The notes beneath the pieces are model-generated. The model was not told the origin of the DNA, did not search any database, and saw only the letters and a program-made list of their open reading frames with translations. Position numbers and translations under genes: made by a program. Positions 38,084 to 47,329 of a stretch of 64,000 nt of DNA are shown here, piece by piece (within the stretch, counting starts at the first letter, position 1; each line of letters opens with the position of its first letter). Location of the stretch: contig NZ_CP095413.1 in NCBI RefSeq assembly GCF_023016285.1, positions 2,976,001-3,040,000 of the forward strand, in the 5' to 3' direction. This DNA is from Muricauda sp. SCSIO 64092 (GTDB lineage: Bacteria > Bacteroidota > Bacteroidia > Flavobacteriales > Flavobacteriaceae).

Positions 38084-38386
38084 TTTTGATTTCAAAATAA
38101 AATAATATCTTTGACCGCTGTACCACCTCCCCATTTTTCTTCTCTGGTATTGAGTGGTATACATTATTTTTTAGAATGCCCCGGACATTTGAATGTATGA
38201 TTCATCGTCCATTCATCAGTTTTACGGTTTTTTCAAAATAAAAAGTTGTTTAAACGTAAATCATTTCATGTTTGGGCCATCCTTAAAATAACTGGTAATC
38301 ATCTCAAAATTTTAAGAAGACAAAAGCCAAAATCTAAAAGATTTTGCTGAAATTGAAACGCTTGTTTAACAAAATAGCCAATTGTT
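38084..38386. other. Leader region upstream of GH65
   Basis: A 303-bp gap with no gene. Apart from the promoter candidate at 38085-38113 it is AT-rich. At 38353-38369 there is TTGAAACGCTTGTTTAA, a loose match to the LacI operator candidates. No pgmB fragment or small ORF with family features was found. Confidence 0.4.
38085..38113 (+). promoter_or_regulatory. Putative promoter for the GH65-GH13-GH13 operon
   Basis: TTTG (38085-38088), a 17-bp spacer and TATCTTTG (38106-38113) match the Bacteroidota -33/-7 consensus. A second TTTG at 38079 would give a 23-bp spacer. Transcription would start near 38120, leaving a leader of about 265 nt before the GH65 ATG. Confidence 0.5.
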
Positions 38387-40693
38387 ATGAACCAAGATTA
38401 TATAAGGCCAGATGTTTGGTCCATTATTGAGGAAGGATTTGATGCCGATCGGGTGAAATCCTCAGAAAGTCTCTTTAGTTTGGGTAATGGTGCCATGGGG
38501 CAACGTGCCAACTTTGAGGAGCAATACACGGGCCCTACATTTCAGGGCAGCTATATAGCTGGTGTCTATTACCCTGATAAAACACGGGTCGGCTGGTGGA
38601 AAAACGGTTATCCCGAATACTTTGCCAAAGTACTTAATGCGCCCAATTGGATTGGCATCAACGTGTTCGTGGACGGGGAACCATTGGATCTGTTTACCTC
38701 CAAGAAAGTGGAACATTTTCGTAGGGAGCTCAATATGAGGGAAGGTTGGTATAGGCGAAGTTTTACAGCTACTATGCCGAATGGTGTTCAATTGGAAGTG
38801 AAGGCCACTCGGTTTTTAAGCTTGGATTTGGATGAGGTAGGGGCCATAAGATATGAGGTCGTTCCCTTAAGCGGGGATGTGGAAATACAGTTCAATCCCT
38901 ATTTGGATAGTGGGATACACAATGAAGACAGCAATTGGGACGATCAGTTCTGGAACACTACCAATGTCACGGCAGAGGGTGCCCGCGCATTTATTGAGAG
39001 CCATACCCTAAAAACCCATTTTTCGGTGACTACGTTCATGCAGGCCTTGGTGGAGTATCAAGGCAACCCAATTCAAGGGGAAATGGGCACAAAGACCACC
39101 AAATCCATAGGGTTGCACTTTACCCAAAAGGTGAGTGAGGGAGAAAAAATAGTTTTGACCAAGTTTGGGGGTTATACCGGAGATCGCAACCATCCCAAAG
39201 ATGAACTGTTGCAAGTTGCCAATCAAGTTCTGGACAAAGCCTTACAACTTGGCTTTGAAGGGCTTTTACAACAACAAAAGGAAGCTTGGGGGCAAATTTG
39301 GGAAATGAGCGACATCACTATAGAAGGTGACATAAAAGCCCAACAAGGTATTCGCTTTAATATCTTTCAGCTCAATCAGACCTATCTGGGAAAGGATTCC
39401 AAATTGAACATTGGTCCAAAAGGGTTTACCGGAGAAAAATACGGGGGCAGTACCTACTGGGATACCGAGGCCTATTGTTTGCCCTTTTATATGTGTACAA
39501 AGAACCAAACTGTTGCCTGGAACTTGTTGAAGTACCGATATAACCATCTGGATAAAGCCATTGAAAATGCTAAATCACTTGGGTTTAGTAATGGTGCGGC
39601 CCTATATCCCATGGTGACCATGAATGGGGAGGAATGCCATAACGAATGGGAAATAACCTTTGAGGAAATCCATCGTAACGGGGCCATTGCCTTCGCCATT
39701 TATAACTATTACAGGTATACCACGGACTACAGTTACATCCCTGAAATGGGCCTGGAAGTACTTATAGGAATCGCGCGTTTCTGGCACCAAAGGGCCAACT
39801 GGTCTTCCAATAAGGAAAAATACGTTATTCTTGGCGTCACGGGACCCAATGAATACGAGAACAATGTTAACAACAACTGGTATACGAATTACCTCGCAAA
39901 GTGGTGTATTGAATTTACCATTGAGCAATTGGAAAAGGTAGAGGAGGGATACCCTACGGATTATGACCGTATCATTGCCCATACCAAAGTCACTGATTCC
40001 GAAGTGGAAAGTTGGAATGAAGTGGCGAAAAAAATGTTTTTCCCTAGATCCAAAAAACATGAAGTTTTCCTCCAACAAGATGGGTTTTTGGACAAGCAGT
40101 TGGTTCCAGTGCAGAATTTGGACACTTCCGAACGTCCAATCAACCAAAAATGGAGTTGGGACCGTATTCTCCGTTCCCCCTATATAAAACAAGCAGATGT
40201 ATTACAAGGGTTCTATTTCTTTGAAGACCATTTTACCATGGAAGAGTTGGAACGCCATTTTGATTTTTATGAGCCTTTTACGGTCCATGAATCCTCACTA
40301 TCACCTTGTGTGCATAGCATTCAGGCCGCAAAGTTGGGCAGGATGGAGCAGGCCTATACCTTTTACCTAAGGACCTCGCGCCTGGATCTGGACGATTATA
40401 ACAAAGAAGTGGAAGAGGGACTCCACATTACTTCCATGGCCGGTACATGGATGAGTATAGTGGAAGGTTTTGGAGGTATGCGGGTAATCAATGATAAATT
40501 GAGTTTTACGCCCCAAATCCCAAAACAATGGAAGGCCTATTCATTTAAAGTGAATTTTAGGAATAGGATCATTAAGGTAACCGTAACGAATAAAGGAACC
40601 GATTTTGAATTGCAAGGCCATGAAGAAATGTCGATACGGGTCAATGGTGAACGTGTGGTGCTTACCCCTAAAATCATGAACCATGTATCATAG
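38387..40693 (+). CDS. GH65 maltose phosphorylase-like enzyme
   Basis: A 768-aa cytosolic protein of the GH65 family. The N-terminal super-sandwich (VKSSESLFSLGNGAMGQRANFEE) is followed by the (alpha/alpha)6 barrel with GGSTYWDTEAY and the general-acid block TGPNEYENNVNNNWYTN (Glu near residue 488). The segments SPCVHSIQAAKLGRM and HITSMAGTW form the phosphate-binding part and are followed by a beta-sheet C-terminus. These features and the length fit inverting maltose phosphorylases, which make beta-glucose 1-phosphate plus glucose. Trehalose, kojibiose or nigerose phosphorylases share the family. The locus favours maltose. Its 3' end overlaps the next gene by 11 bp. The usual pgmB partner is not adjacent. 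Confidence 0.9.
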   Translation: MNQDYIRPDVWSIIEEGFDADRVKSSESLFSLGNGAMGQRANFEEQYTGPTFQGSYIAGVYYPDKTRVGWWKNGYPEYFAKVLNAPNWIGINVFVDGEPLDLFTSKKVEHFRRELNMREGWYRRSFTATMPNGVQLEVKATRFLSLDLDEVGAIRYEVVPLSGDVEIQFNPYLDSGIHNEDSNWDDQFWNTTNVTAEGARAFIESHTLKTHFSVTTFMQALVEYQGNPIQGEMGTKTTKSIGLHFTQKVSEGEKIVLTKFGGYTGDRNHPKDELLQVANQVLDKALQLGFEGLLQQQKEAWGQIWEMSDITIEGDIKAQQGIRFNIFQLNQTYLGKDSKLNIGPKGFTGEKYGGSTYWDTEAYCLPFYMCTKNQTVAWNLLKYRYNHLDKAIENAKSLGFSNGAALYPMVTMNGEECHNEWEITFEEIHRNGAIAFAIYNYYRYTTDYSYIPEMGLEVLIGIARFWHQRANWSSNKEKYVILGVTGPNEYENNVNNNWYTNYLAKWCIEFTIEQLEKVEEGYPTDYDRIIAHTKVTDSEVESWNEVAKKMFFPRSKKHEVFLQQDGFLDKQLVPVQNLDTSERPINQKWSWDRILRSPYIKQADVLQGFYFFEDHFTMEELERHFDFYEPFTVHESSLSPCVHSIQAAKLGRMEQAYTFYLRTSRLDLDDYNKEVEEGLHITSMAGTWMSIVEGFGGMRVINDKLSFTPQIPKQWKAYSFKVNFRNRIIKVTVTNKGTDFELQGHEEMSIRVNGERVVLTPKIMNHVS

Positions 40694-42581
40694 CTTTAAT
40701 TTGTCCTGCCGGAGCAGACAGTTGGCCTGTCTTGCATTGTTGTCCTTCTCCTGTTTGGTACAAAGCCAGATAGAACGTGTGGAGCCACCCAATTGGTGGG
40801 TGGGATTTGAACAGGACACCCTTCAACTTTTGGTAAAAGGAAAGGAAATAGGTACCCATGTGCCCTTTATCAAAAAAGAGGGGATTCGATTAATTAGGGC
40901 TTCAAAGGGCGATAGTCCAAATTACCTTTTCCTGGATTTGGTCATCGCCAGGGATGCGCAAGCCGGGACCTTTGATATTGAGTTCAAACCCAAAAAAGGA
41001 AGGGCTTATTCGTTTTCCTATGAGTTGGGACAACGCAGGCGGAAACCTCAGGATTTTGGGGGATTTGACAGTTCCGATGCTATTTATCTCATTACCCCCG
41101 ATCGTTTTGCCAACGGTGACCCCAAAAATGATGTGGTGAAGGGTATGCGTGAAACCAAGGTTGATAGGAACGAGGATTATGGGCGTCATGGTGGCGATAT
41201 CAAAGGTATCATAGACCATTTGGATTATATTGGAGATATGGGCTTTACGGCAATTTGGTCGTGCCCATTGCTCACTAATGACATGCCCCGATCATCCTAC
41301 CACGGCTATGCCATTACCGATTTTTATCAGGTAGATCCCAGATTTGGGACCATGGAGGAATATATTGAACTCTCCAATAAGGCTGCGGATATGGGCATTA
41401 AACTAATTATGGATCAAGTGGCCAATCATTGTGGCAGTAAACACTGGTGGATGGAGGACCTGCCCTTTGGGGATTGGTTGAATTTCCAGGAAGATTACGA
41501 GCAAGGCTTGCCCTTAAAAACGTCCAATCACAAAAGGACCGTTAATCAGGATGCCTATGCTGCGGACTACGACAGGGCCTTAATGAGTGGCGGATGGTTT
41601 GTATCGGCCATGCCGGACCTCAACCAAAGGAATCCGTTCATGGCCAAATATATTATCCAGAACAGTATTTGGTGGATTGAAACGTTGAAACTGGGCGGCA
41701 TTAGACAGGACACCTATCCCTATCCTGATAAAAATTTTATGGCGCAATGGGCCAAGGATATCATGCGCGAGTATCCCAACTTCAACATTGTAGGAGAGGA
41801 ATGGAGTGACAACCCACTTTTGGTGGGCTATTGGCAAGATGGGGCAAAAAACAGGGATGGTTATCGTTCCTACCTACCCACAACCATGGATTTTCCTATA
41901 CAGACCACTTTTGCAGCCGCTTTTAAAGAATCTGAAAAGGAATGGGGTAAAGGTCTGGTAAAGCTCTATACCGCATTGGCCAATGATTTTCACTATGCCA
42001 ATCCAAGTTCCATTATGCTTTTTGGGGACAATCACGATATGGATCGCATCCATACGCAAATGGATGAGGAAGTTGCCCTGACCCAAATGACAATGGCCTT
42101 TGTGTTAACGGCACCCAGGATTCCACAGGTGTACTATGGTACTGAAATCTTAATGCAGAATTCGGCCAAACCTGGAGATCATGGCCTCATTAGGACCGAT
42201 TTTCCAGGCGGATGGACGGCAGATACCGTAAACGCCTTTTCGGGAGAAGGATTGACCGAGGATCAAAAGGGGATGCAGGATTTTATGAAGAAGTTACTGA
42301 ACTTCCGGAAAACAAGCTCCGCCATCCATTCGGGGAATACCAAACATTTTGCTCCTTACGATGGGGTGTATGCGCTCTTTAGATATGATGCAGATCAAAT
42401 TGCCATGCTCATTTTGAACAAGAACAGTGGACCCATCACCTTATATCTTGCACGCTTTGCCGAAATGGATATTGCGGGCAAAACATTTACAAATGTGGTT
42501 ACCGGGACTTCACAGACCCTTGGAGCCGTTATGCAGTTGAATGGAAAGGGAGCAACAGTACTGGTACACCAAAAAAGATGA
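40683..42581 (+). CDS. GH13 neopullulanase/cyclomaltodextrinase-like (SusA type)
   Basis: A 632-aa enzyme with a signal peptide (LACLALLSFSCLVQSQ), so probably periplasmic. An N-terminal cyclomaltodextrinase-type beta domain (IERVEPPNWWVGF, about 30-140) precedes a GH13 barrel. The regions are I DQVANHCG (about 243), II GGIRQDTYPY with nucleophile Asp (about 342), III VGEEWSDNP (about 371) and IV GDNHDMDR (about 449). A C-terminal beta domain follows. This matches the SusA/neopullulanase subgroup that trims imported maltodextrins or cyclodextrins. The start codon lies 11 bp inside the GH65 gene and the end overlaps the next GH13 by ATGA. The Cys in SFSC could in principle be a lipobox, but Sec cleavage at VQSQ fits better. 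Confidence 0.9.
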   Translation: MYHSFNLSCRSRQLACLALLSFSCLVQSQIERVEPPNWWVGFEQDTLQLLVKGKEIGTHVPFIKKEGIRLIRASKGDSPNYLFLDLVIARDAQAGTFDIEFKPKKGRAYSFSYELGQRRRKPQDFGGFDSSDAIYLITPDRFANGDPKNDVVKGMRETKVDRNEDYGRHGGDIKGIIDHLDYIGDMGFTAIWSCPLLTNDMPRSSYHGYAITDFYQVDPRFGTMEEYIELSNKAADMGIKLIMDQVANHCGSKHWWMEDLPFGDWLNFQEDYEQGLPLKTSNHKRTVNQDAYAADYDRALMSGGWFVSAMPDLNQRNPFMAKYIIQNSIWWIETLKLGGIRQDTYPYPDKNFMAQWAKDIMREYPNFNIVGEEWSDNPLLVGYWQDGAKNRDGYRSYLPTTMDFPIQTTFAAAFKESEKEWGKGLVKLYTALANDFHYANPSSIMLFGDNHDMDRIHTQMDEEVALTQMTMAFVLTAPRIPQVYYGTEILMQNSAKPGDHGLIRTDFPGGWTADTVNAFSGEGLTEDQKGMQDFMKKLLNFRKTSSAIHSGNTKHFAPYDGVYALFRYDADQIAMLILNKNSGPITLYLARFAEMDIAGKTFTNVVTGTSQTLGAVMQLNGKGATVLVHQKR

Positions 42582-44458
42582 CCATGATAAGCCGAACGGT
42601 AGTATTTTTGGCACTTGCTATGCTAGTAGCCTGTAAACAGGGCAAAAAAGAAGAAACCAAAATGCAGACAGATTTACGCAAAAAAGAACGTAAGGAGGTG
42701 GTCTATCAGGTATTCACCCGACTTTTTGGCAATACCAACACTACAAACAGGCCTTGGGGCACCCTGGAGGAAAATGGGGTAGGGAAATTTTCCGATTTTG
42801 ACGATACGGCCCTTTCTGCACTTAAGGATTTGGGGGTTACCTACATTTGGTATACCGGAGTCCCGCATCATGCCGTAATCAAGGATTACACCGCCCAGGG
42901 TATTACTAATGATGATCCCGATGTGGTCAAAGGAAGGGCGGGATCTCCTTATGCGGTAAAGGATTACTACAATGTAAATCCGGATTTGGCCGTAAATCCG
43001 GCAAATCGGTTGGAGGAATTCAAAGCATTGGTGCAACGTACCCACAAACATGGGATGAAGGTGCTCATTGATATTGTGCCCAACCATGTAGCAAGAAATT
43101 ACGTGGGATTGAAAAATCCTTCAGGGGTAGCAGACTTTGGTGCCAACGATGATACATCCGTGGAATATGCAAGGGACAACAACTTCTATTATATTCCAAA
43201 GACCGCGTTTAAAGTTCCGGAATGGCAAGGGGGATACCTACCCTTGGGTGGGGAGGAACATGCCTTGCCCGACTTTAAATTTGAAGAAACCCCTGCAAAG
43301 TGGACGGGGAACGGTTCCCGTTTGCCACAACCGGATTTCAACGATTGGTATGAAACGGTAAAGGTAAATTATGGAATAAGGCCAGATGGTTCCAAAGATT
43401 TTGAAGAACTGCCCCAACCCTATTCCGAAAAGGACTATAAAGCACATTTCGAATTTTGGAAAGACAAGGAATTGCCCGACTCTTGGTACAAGTTCCGCGA
43501 TATTGCAACCTACTGGTTGGAGCTTGGGGTAGATGGTTTCCGCTTTGATATGGCAGAAATGGTACCCGTGGAGTTTTGGAGCTTTATGAATTCTTCCATC
43601 AAAATGAAAAATCCCGATGCTTTCCTATTGGCCGAGGTTTACAACCCTTCTCTGTACAGGGATTATATCCACAGGGGAAAAATGGATTACCTCTATGATA
43701 AGGTGGAGCTGTACGATAGCCTCAAACATATCATGAAGGGCTATGGCTGGACGGATCACATTCATACAGTGCAATCTGGGCTGCAGGATATAGAGCATCA
43801 TATGCTGCATTTTTTGGAAAATCACGATGAACAACGTATTGCAAGTCCTGAGTTTGTGGGAAAAGCGGAAATAGCAAAACCGGCCATGGTGGTTTCTGCA
43901 ACGCTCAGTAGCTCACCCACAATGATCTATTTTGGCCAGGAAGTTGGTGAGGATGGTTCGGAAGATGCCGGTTTTGGAAAACCTTCCCGGACCTCAATTT
44001 TTGATTACATCGGTGTGCCAGCACACCAACGATGGATGAACAACAAAAAGTTTGATGGAGGACAGCTATCGGAGGGGGAAAAATCACTTCGGGATTTCTA
44101 CATGCGTTTGTTGAACTTCATAACTTCGAGCACGGCCTTGCTGGGGGAATATCAAGAAATCCACTATTACAACAAAGAACATACGGAAACGTATGACCAC
44201 AGGGTTTTTTCTTTCGCGAGGTGGGACAAGGACGAAAAACTGATTGTGATATCAAATTTTGATACCACTAAAACATACGATTTCAATTTTAAACTTCCTC
44301 CGGAGGTCGTTTCCAGATGGCAGCTTGAATCCAAGGAATATCGGTTGAAAGAACAACTGTATGGGAATCCAAATCCAGTATTGAAAGTAGAGGATGGGAT
44401 CGGGAGCGTTCCAATACGCCTTGCTCCTTTGGAGTCCTTTATTTTTAAAATAAATTGA
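42578..44458 (+). CDS. GH13 alpha-amylase family lipoprotein
   Basis: A 626-aa lipoprotein (signal ending ALAMLVACKQGKKEE). The GH13 regions are complete: I DIVPNHVARNY (about 164), II GFRFDMAEMV with nucleophile Asp (about 324), III LLAEVYNPSLY (about 350) and IV LENHDEQRI (about 414). The domain begins with VVYQVFTRLFGNTN, the first barrel strand seen in many Bacteroidota alpha-amylases. With three GH13 enzymes in the locus, this one is membrane-anchored by lipid, the 40683 product is soluble in the periplasm, and the 26066 product is T9SS-exported. A short, weakly paired inverted repeat (AGAACC/GGTTCT, 44479-44507) follows the stop. Confidence 0.9.
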   Translation: MTMISRTVVFLALAMLVACKQGKKEETKMQTDLRKKERKEVVYQVFTRLFGNTNTTNRPWGTLEENGVGKFSDFDDTALSALKDLGVTYIWYTGVPHHAVIKDYTAQGITNDDPDVVKGRAGSPYAVKDYYNVNPDLAVNPANRLEEFKALVQRTHKHGMKVLIDIVPNHVARNYVGLKNPSGVADFGANDDTSVEYARDNNFYYIPKTAFKVPEWQGGYLPLGGEEHALPDFKFEETPAKWTGNGSRLPQPDFNDWYETVKVNYGIRPDGSKDFEELPQPYSEKDYKAHFEFWKDKELPDSWYKFRDIATYWLELGVDGFRFDMAEMVPVEFWSFMNSSIKMKNPDAFLLAEVYNPSLYRDYIHRGKMDYLYDKVELYDSLKHIMKGYGWTDHIHTVQSGLQDIEHHMLHFLENHDEQRIASPEFVGKAEIAKPAMVVSATLSSSPTMIYFGQEVGEDGSEDAGFGKPSRTSIFDYIGVPAHQRWMNNKKFDGGQLSEGEKSLRDFYMRLLNFITSSTALLGEYQEIHYYNKEHTETYDHRVFSFARWDKDEKLIVISNFDTTKTYDFNFKLPPEVVSRWQLESKEYRLKEQLYGNPNPVLKVEDGIGSVPIRLAPLESFIFKIN

Positions 44459-44513
44459 GACCTTTAAAGAGTGATTAAAGAACCTAGCACTCAATACACT
44501 TGGTTCTAGTTTG

Positions 44514-44521
44514 TATTTTTG
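44514..44521 (+). promoter_or_regulatory. Putative -7 box for the GDPD gene
   Basis: TATTTTTG matches TAnnTTTG and lies 22 bp before the ATG at 44544. No convincing -33 element is seen. It suggests that the GDPD-flavoprotein pair is transcribed independently of the amylase operon. Confidence 0.4.
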
Positions 44522-44543
44522 TCTGCCTAACTGAAAGTTTAGA

Positions 44544-45290
44544 ATGATGAAAGTATTTCTATTTTCCCTTTTATCAATAGTGATTATGAGTTGCGAGATG
44601 CGTAAAAAACCCTTGGTCATTGGACATAGGGGCGCCATGGGCTATGAAACGGAGAACACATTGGCATCCGTACAAAAAGCAATGGATTTGAGTGTGGACA
44701 TGATCGAAATCGATGTATTTAAGGTAAAAAGTGGTGAAATTGTGGTTTTTCATGATGAGCGATTGGAACGTTTGAGCAATGCCCCGGGAAATATTGAGGA
44801 ATATTATATCGCGGACTTAAGAAATGTCATTCTGGATGGCAACCATAGGATTCCAATGCTCCAGGATGTTCTAAAACTGGTAAACAACAACGTTCCCCTC
44901 AATATTGAACTCAAAGGGGATGATACTGCGGAGAGGGTCAACTTTATTATGGACTATTACATTCAAGAGAGGGGTTGGTCCAGGGAGAACTTTGTCATTT
45001 CCAGCTTTAAATGGGATGAATTACGAAAGATCAGGGAGTTGGGGCCAGATGTTGCCATAGCCGTCTTGACGGAAGAAGACCCTTTGGAAGCCATTGAAGT
45101 GGCAAAGGAATTGAATGCCATAGCGATCAACCCGTGGTTCAAGACCCTAACTGCAGAAAATGTACGTAAAATCCAAGACGAGGGATTCAAGGTTTACACC
45201 TATACGGTCAATGAAACAGCGGATATTGAACAAGTTACCCAGTACGGGGTAGATGGCATTTTTACCAACTATCCGGATAGAATCAAATAA
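44544..45290 (+). CDS. Glycerophosphodiester phosphodiesterase lipoprotein
   Basis: A 248-aa GDPD with lipoprotein signal (LLSIVIMSC). The family motifs are present: GHRGAMGYETENTLAS (His-Arg-Gly and Glu), MIEIDVF (Glu-x-Asp, metal ligands), VVFHDERLER (catalytic His), NIELKG, and the C-terminal VYTYTVNE ... GVDGIFTNYPD. It should hydrolyse glycerophosphodiesters to glycerol 3-phosphate in the periplasm. Its stop and the start of the next gene overlap as TAATG. The convergent glycerol kinase and facilitator genes nearby make a glycerol/G3P theme plausible, though they are not co-transcribed. Confidence 0.93.
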   Translation: MMKVFLFSLLSIVIMSCEMRKKPLVIGHRGAMGYETENTLASVQKAMDLSVDMIEIDVFKVKSGEIVVFHDERLERLSNAPGNIEEYYIADLRNVILDGNHRIPMLQDVLKLVNNNVPLNIELKGDDTAERVNFIMDYYIQERGWSRENFVISSFKWDELRKIRELGPDVAIAVLTEEDPLEAIEVAKELNAIAINPWFKTLTAENVRKIQDEGFKVYTYTVNETADIEQVTQYGVDGIFTNYPDRIK

Positions 45291-46564
45291 TGTTTGACCT
45301 TATCGTAATTGGTGGAGGCGCAGCGGGATTCTACGGTGCAATACAAGCTGCCATTGCTGACCCAAAGCTTAAGATTGCCATTTTTGAACGTGGTAAAACG
45401 GTACTTGGCAAGGTAAGGATATCTGGTGGAGGTCGATGTAATGTTACCCATGCCGCATTTGAGCCATTTGAACTCTCCCAGAATTATCCGAGGGGACAAA
45501 AAGAGCTTCTGGGTCCTTTCCATACCTATGCCCCAGGGGATACCATACAATTTTTTGAAGCGCGTGCAGTGCCGCTTAAAGTAGAAGCGGATGGTCGTAT
45601 TTTTCCACATACGGATTCTTCTCAATCCATTATTGACTGTTTTTTGGCCGAAACAAGGAAGAGGGGCATTACAGTGCTAAAAAACAGTGCCGTTAAACAG
45701 ATTGAAAGGTCAAAGGATATTGCCAATGGTTGGCGAGTAACGACCATGAACAAACACTATCATTCCAAAAAGCTTTTGGTCGCAACGGGAAGCAACCCAA
45801 AGATTTGGGAACTGCTAAAGGGAATGGGGCATTGCATTGTTCCTCCGGTCCCTTCCCTCTTTACTTTTAATACAACGGATGTTAGGGTAAAGGGATTGCA
45901 GGGACTTAGTGTACATGCAAGGGTGGACATTATGCCGAAAACCCACTACGACTCCAAAATCCTGGTACAATTAAAAAGCAAGGTAGAGCGCGAACCCCTA
46001 TTTACCGAAGAGGGTCCTGTTTTGATCACACATTGGGGCCTAAGTGGTCCGGCCATCTTAAAACTTTCCGCATGGGCCGCCAAGGAATTGAATGATTTTC
46101 ACTATGTGTTCAGGATACGGATCAATTGGACTCCCGAGTATGATTTGGGTACCATGACAGGCTTTCTAAGTGAGGTAAAAATGGCCGAAGCAAAAAAAAC
46201 CGTGTTAAAGTCCAAAATCCTGGAACTCCCCAATAGATTATGGGTTCGACTGGTAAAAGCTTCCGGCGTGGATGCACATTTAAAATGGGCGGATATGACC
46301 AAGGACCAATTACGGGCACTAGCCGGTCAATTAACGGAATGTGCCATCCCCGTGAATGGAAAAAGCATCTATAAAGAGGAATTTGTGACAGCCGGGGGTG
46401 TAGATTTAAAGGAAATCAATTTCAAGACTTTTGAAAGCAAATTATTGCCCAACTTATACTTGGCCGGTGAAGTGATCAACGTAGACGCGGTTACTGGAGG
46501 CTTTAATTTCCAGAATGCCTGGACAGGGGCTTACATTGCCGCACAGGCCATAGCAAATGGATAA
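45290..46564 (+). CDS. HI0933-family (YhiN-like) FAD flavoprotein
   Basis: A 424-aa NAD(P)/FAD-dependent oxidoreductase of the HI0933/BaiN group. It has the N-terminal dinucleotide fold IVIGGGAAGFYGAI, the family signature KVRISGGGRCNVTHA (about 42-56), and the C-terminal FAD-contact block VTAGGVDLKEI ... NLYLAGEVINVDAVTGGFNFQNAWTGA. The cellular reaction of this family is mostly undefined. It is translationally coupled to the GDPD gene. Its stop directly abuts the end of the convergent aquaporin gene. Confidence 0.92.
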   Translation: MFDLIVIGGGAAGFYGAIQAAIADPKLKIAIFERGKTVLGKVRISGGGRCNVTHAAFEPFELSQNYPRGQKELLGPFHTYAPGDTIQFFEARAVPLKVEADGRIFPHTDSSQSIIDCFLAETRKRGITVLKNSAVKQIERSKDIANGWRVTTMNKHYHSKKLLVATGSNPKIWELLKGMGHCIVPPVPSLFTFNTTDVRVKGLQGLSVHARVDIMPKTHYDSKILVQLKSKVEREPLFTEEGPVLITHWGLSGPAILKLSAWAAKELNDFHYVFRIRINWTPEYDLGTMTGFLSEVKMAEAKKTVLKSKILELPNRLWVRLVKASGVDAHLKWADMTKDQLRALAGQLTECAIPVNGKSIYKEEFVTAGGVDLKEINFKTFESKLLPNLYLAGEVINVDAVTGGFNFQNAWTGAYIAAQAIANG

Positions 46565-47293
46565 TTATTGTAAAAGGCCTACCGTCAAAGCGGCCAAAAC
46601 CCCTCCTGCAATAGGTCCGATAACGGGTATCCAGGCATAACCCCATCCGTTACTTCCCTTGTTTTGCATGGGAACCAATGCATGTACGATCCTTGGTCCC
46701 AAGTCCCTGGCCGGATTTATGGCATAGCCCGTGGTTCCACCAAGTGCAAGTCCAATGACCCAGACCAATAGGGCTACAGGTAAAGCTCCCAAAGAGCCCA
46801 GACCAACAATGGTGTTGTCAGATGCCAAGGTGGCATCGGTGAAATAGAGAATGGTAAAGAGTAGAACAAAAGTACCGGTCAATTCACATAAGAAATTAAT
46901 GGATGTGTTTTTAATGGCAGGTGCGGTACAGAATACCCCCCTTTTGGTACTACCGTCCTCGGTAAGTTTAAAATGTTCAAAATGGGTCACCCATACCAAA
47001 AAGGCCCCTAATATGGCCCCAATGAATTGGGCCAGGATATATTTAGGGACATCATAGACGGAAAATTCCCCGGCAACTGCCAATCCAATGGTAACGGCAG
47101 GATTTATATGTGCACCACTTATGGGCCCTGCAACCACCACCCCAACATAAACCGCCAGCGCCCATCCGGTGGTGATCACGATCCATCCGGAACCGTTGCC
47201 ATAGGTTTTGTTCAAGGAAACATTGGCATTTACGCCACAGCCCAAAAACATGAGCAAAAAGGTACCTACAATTTCAGCGATAAACGGTGTCAT
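46565..47293 (-). CDS. glpF: MIP-family glycerol facilitator / aquaporin
   Basis: A 242-aa channel with six membrane helices and both NPA half-helices: GAHINPAVTIG (about 63-73) and TGYAINPARDLGPR (about 188-201). The Asp after the second NPAR and the extended loops are features of the glycerol-conducting aquaglyceroporins. It lies 36 bp downstream of glycerol kinase on the same strand, the classical glpK-glpF pairing, so uptake of glycerol followed by trapping as G3P is the expected role. Confidence 0.93.
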   Translation of the reverse strand: MTPFIAEIVGTFLLMFLGCGVNANVSLNKTYGNGSGWIVITTGWALAVYVGVVVAGPISGAHINPAVTIGLAVAGEFSVYDVPKYILAQFIGAILGAFLVWVTHFEHFKLTEDGSTKRGVFCTAPAIKNTSINFLCELTGTFVLLFTILYFTDATLASDNTIVGLGSLGALPVALLVWVIGLALGGTTGYAINPARDLGPRIVHALVPMQNKGSNGWGYAWIPVIGPIAGGVLAALTVGLLQ

Positions 47294-47329
47294 GATGATT
47301 TTTTATTAAGGATCGATAGTTGTTGCTGA

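Noticed and set aside
39602..40192. 196-aa minus-strand ORF
   Set aside because: Antisense to the GH65 catalytic domain, which is fully supported by motifs.
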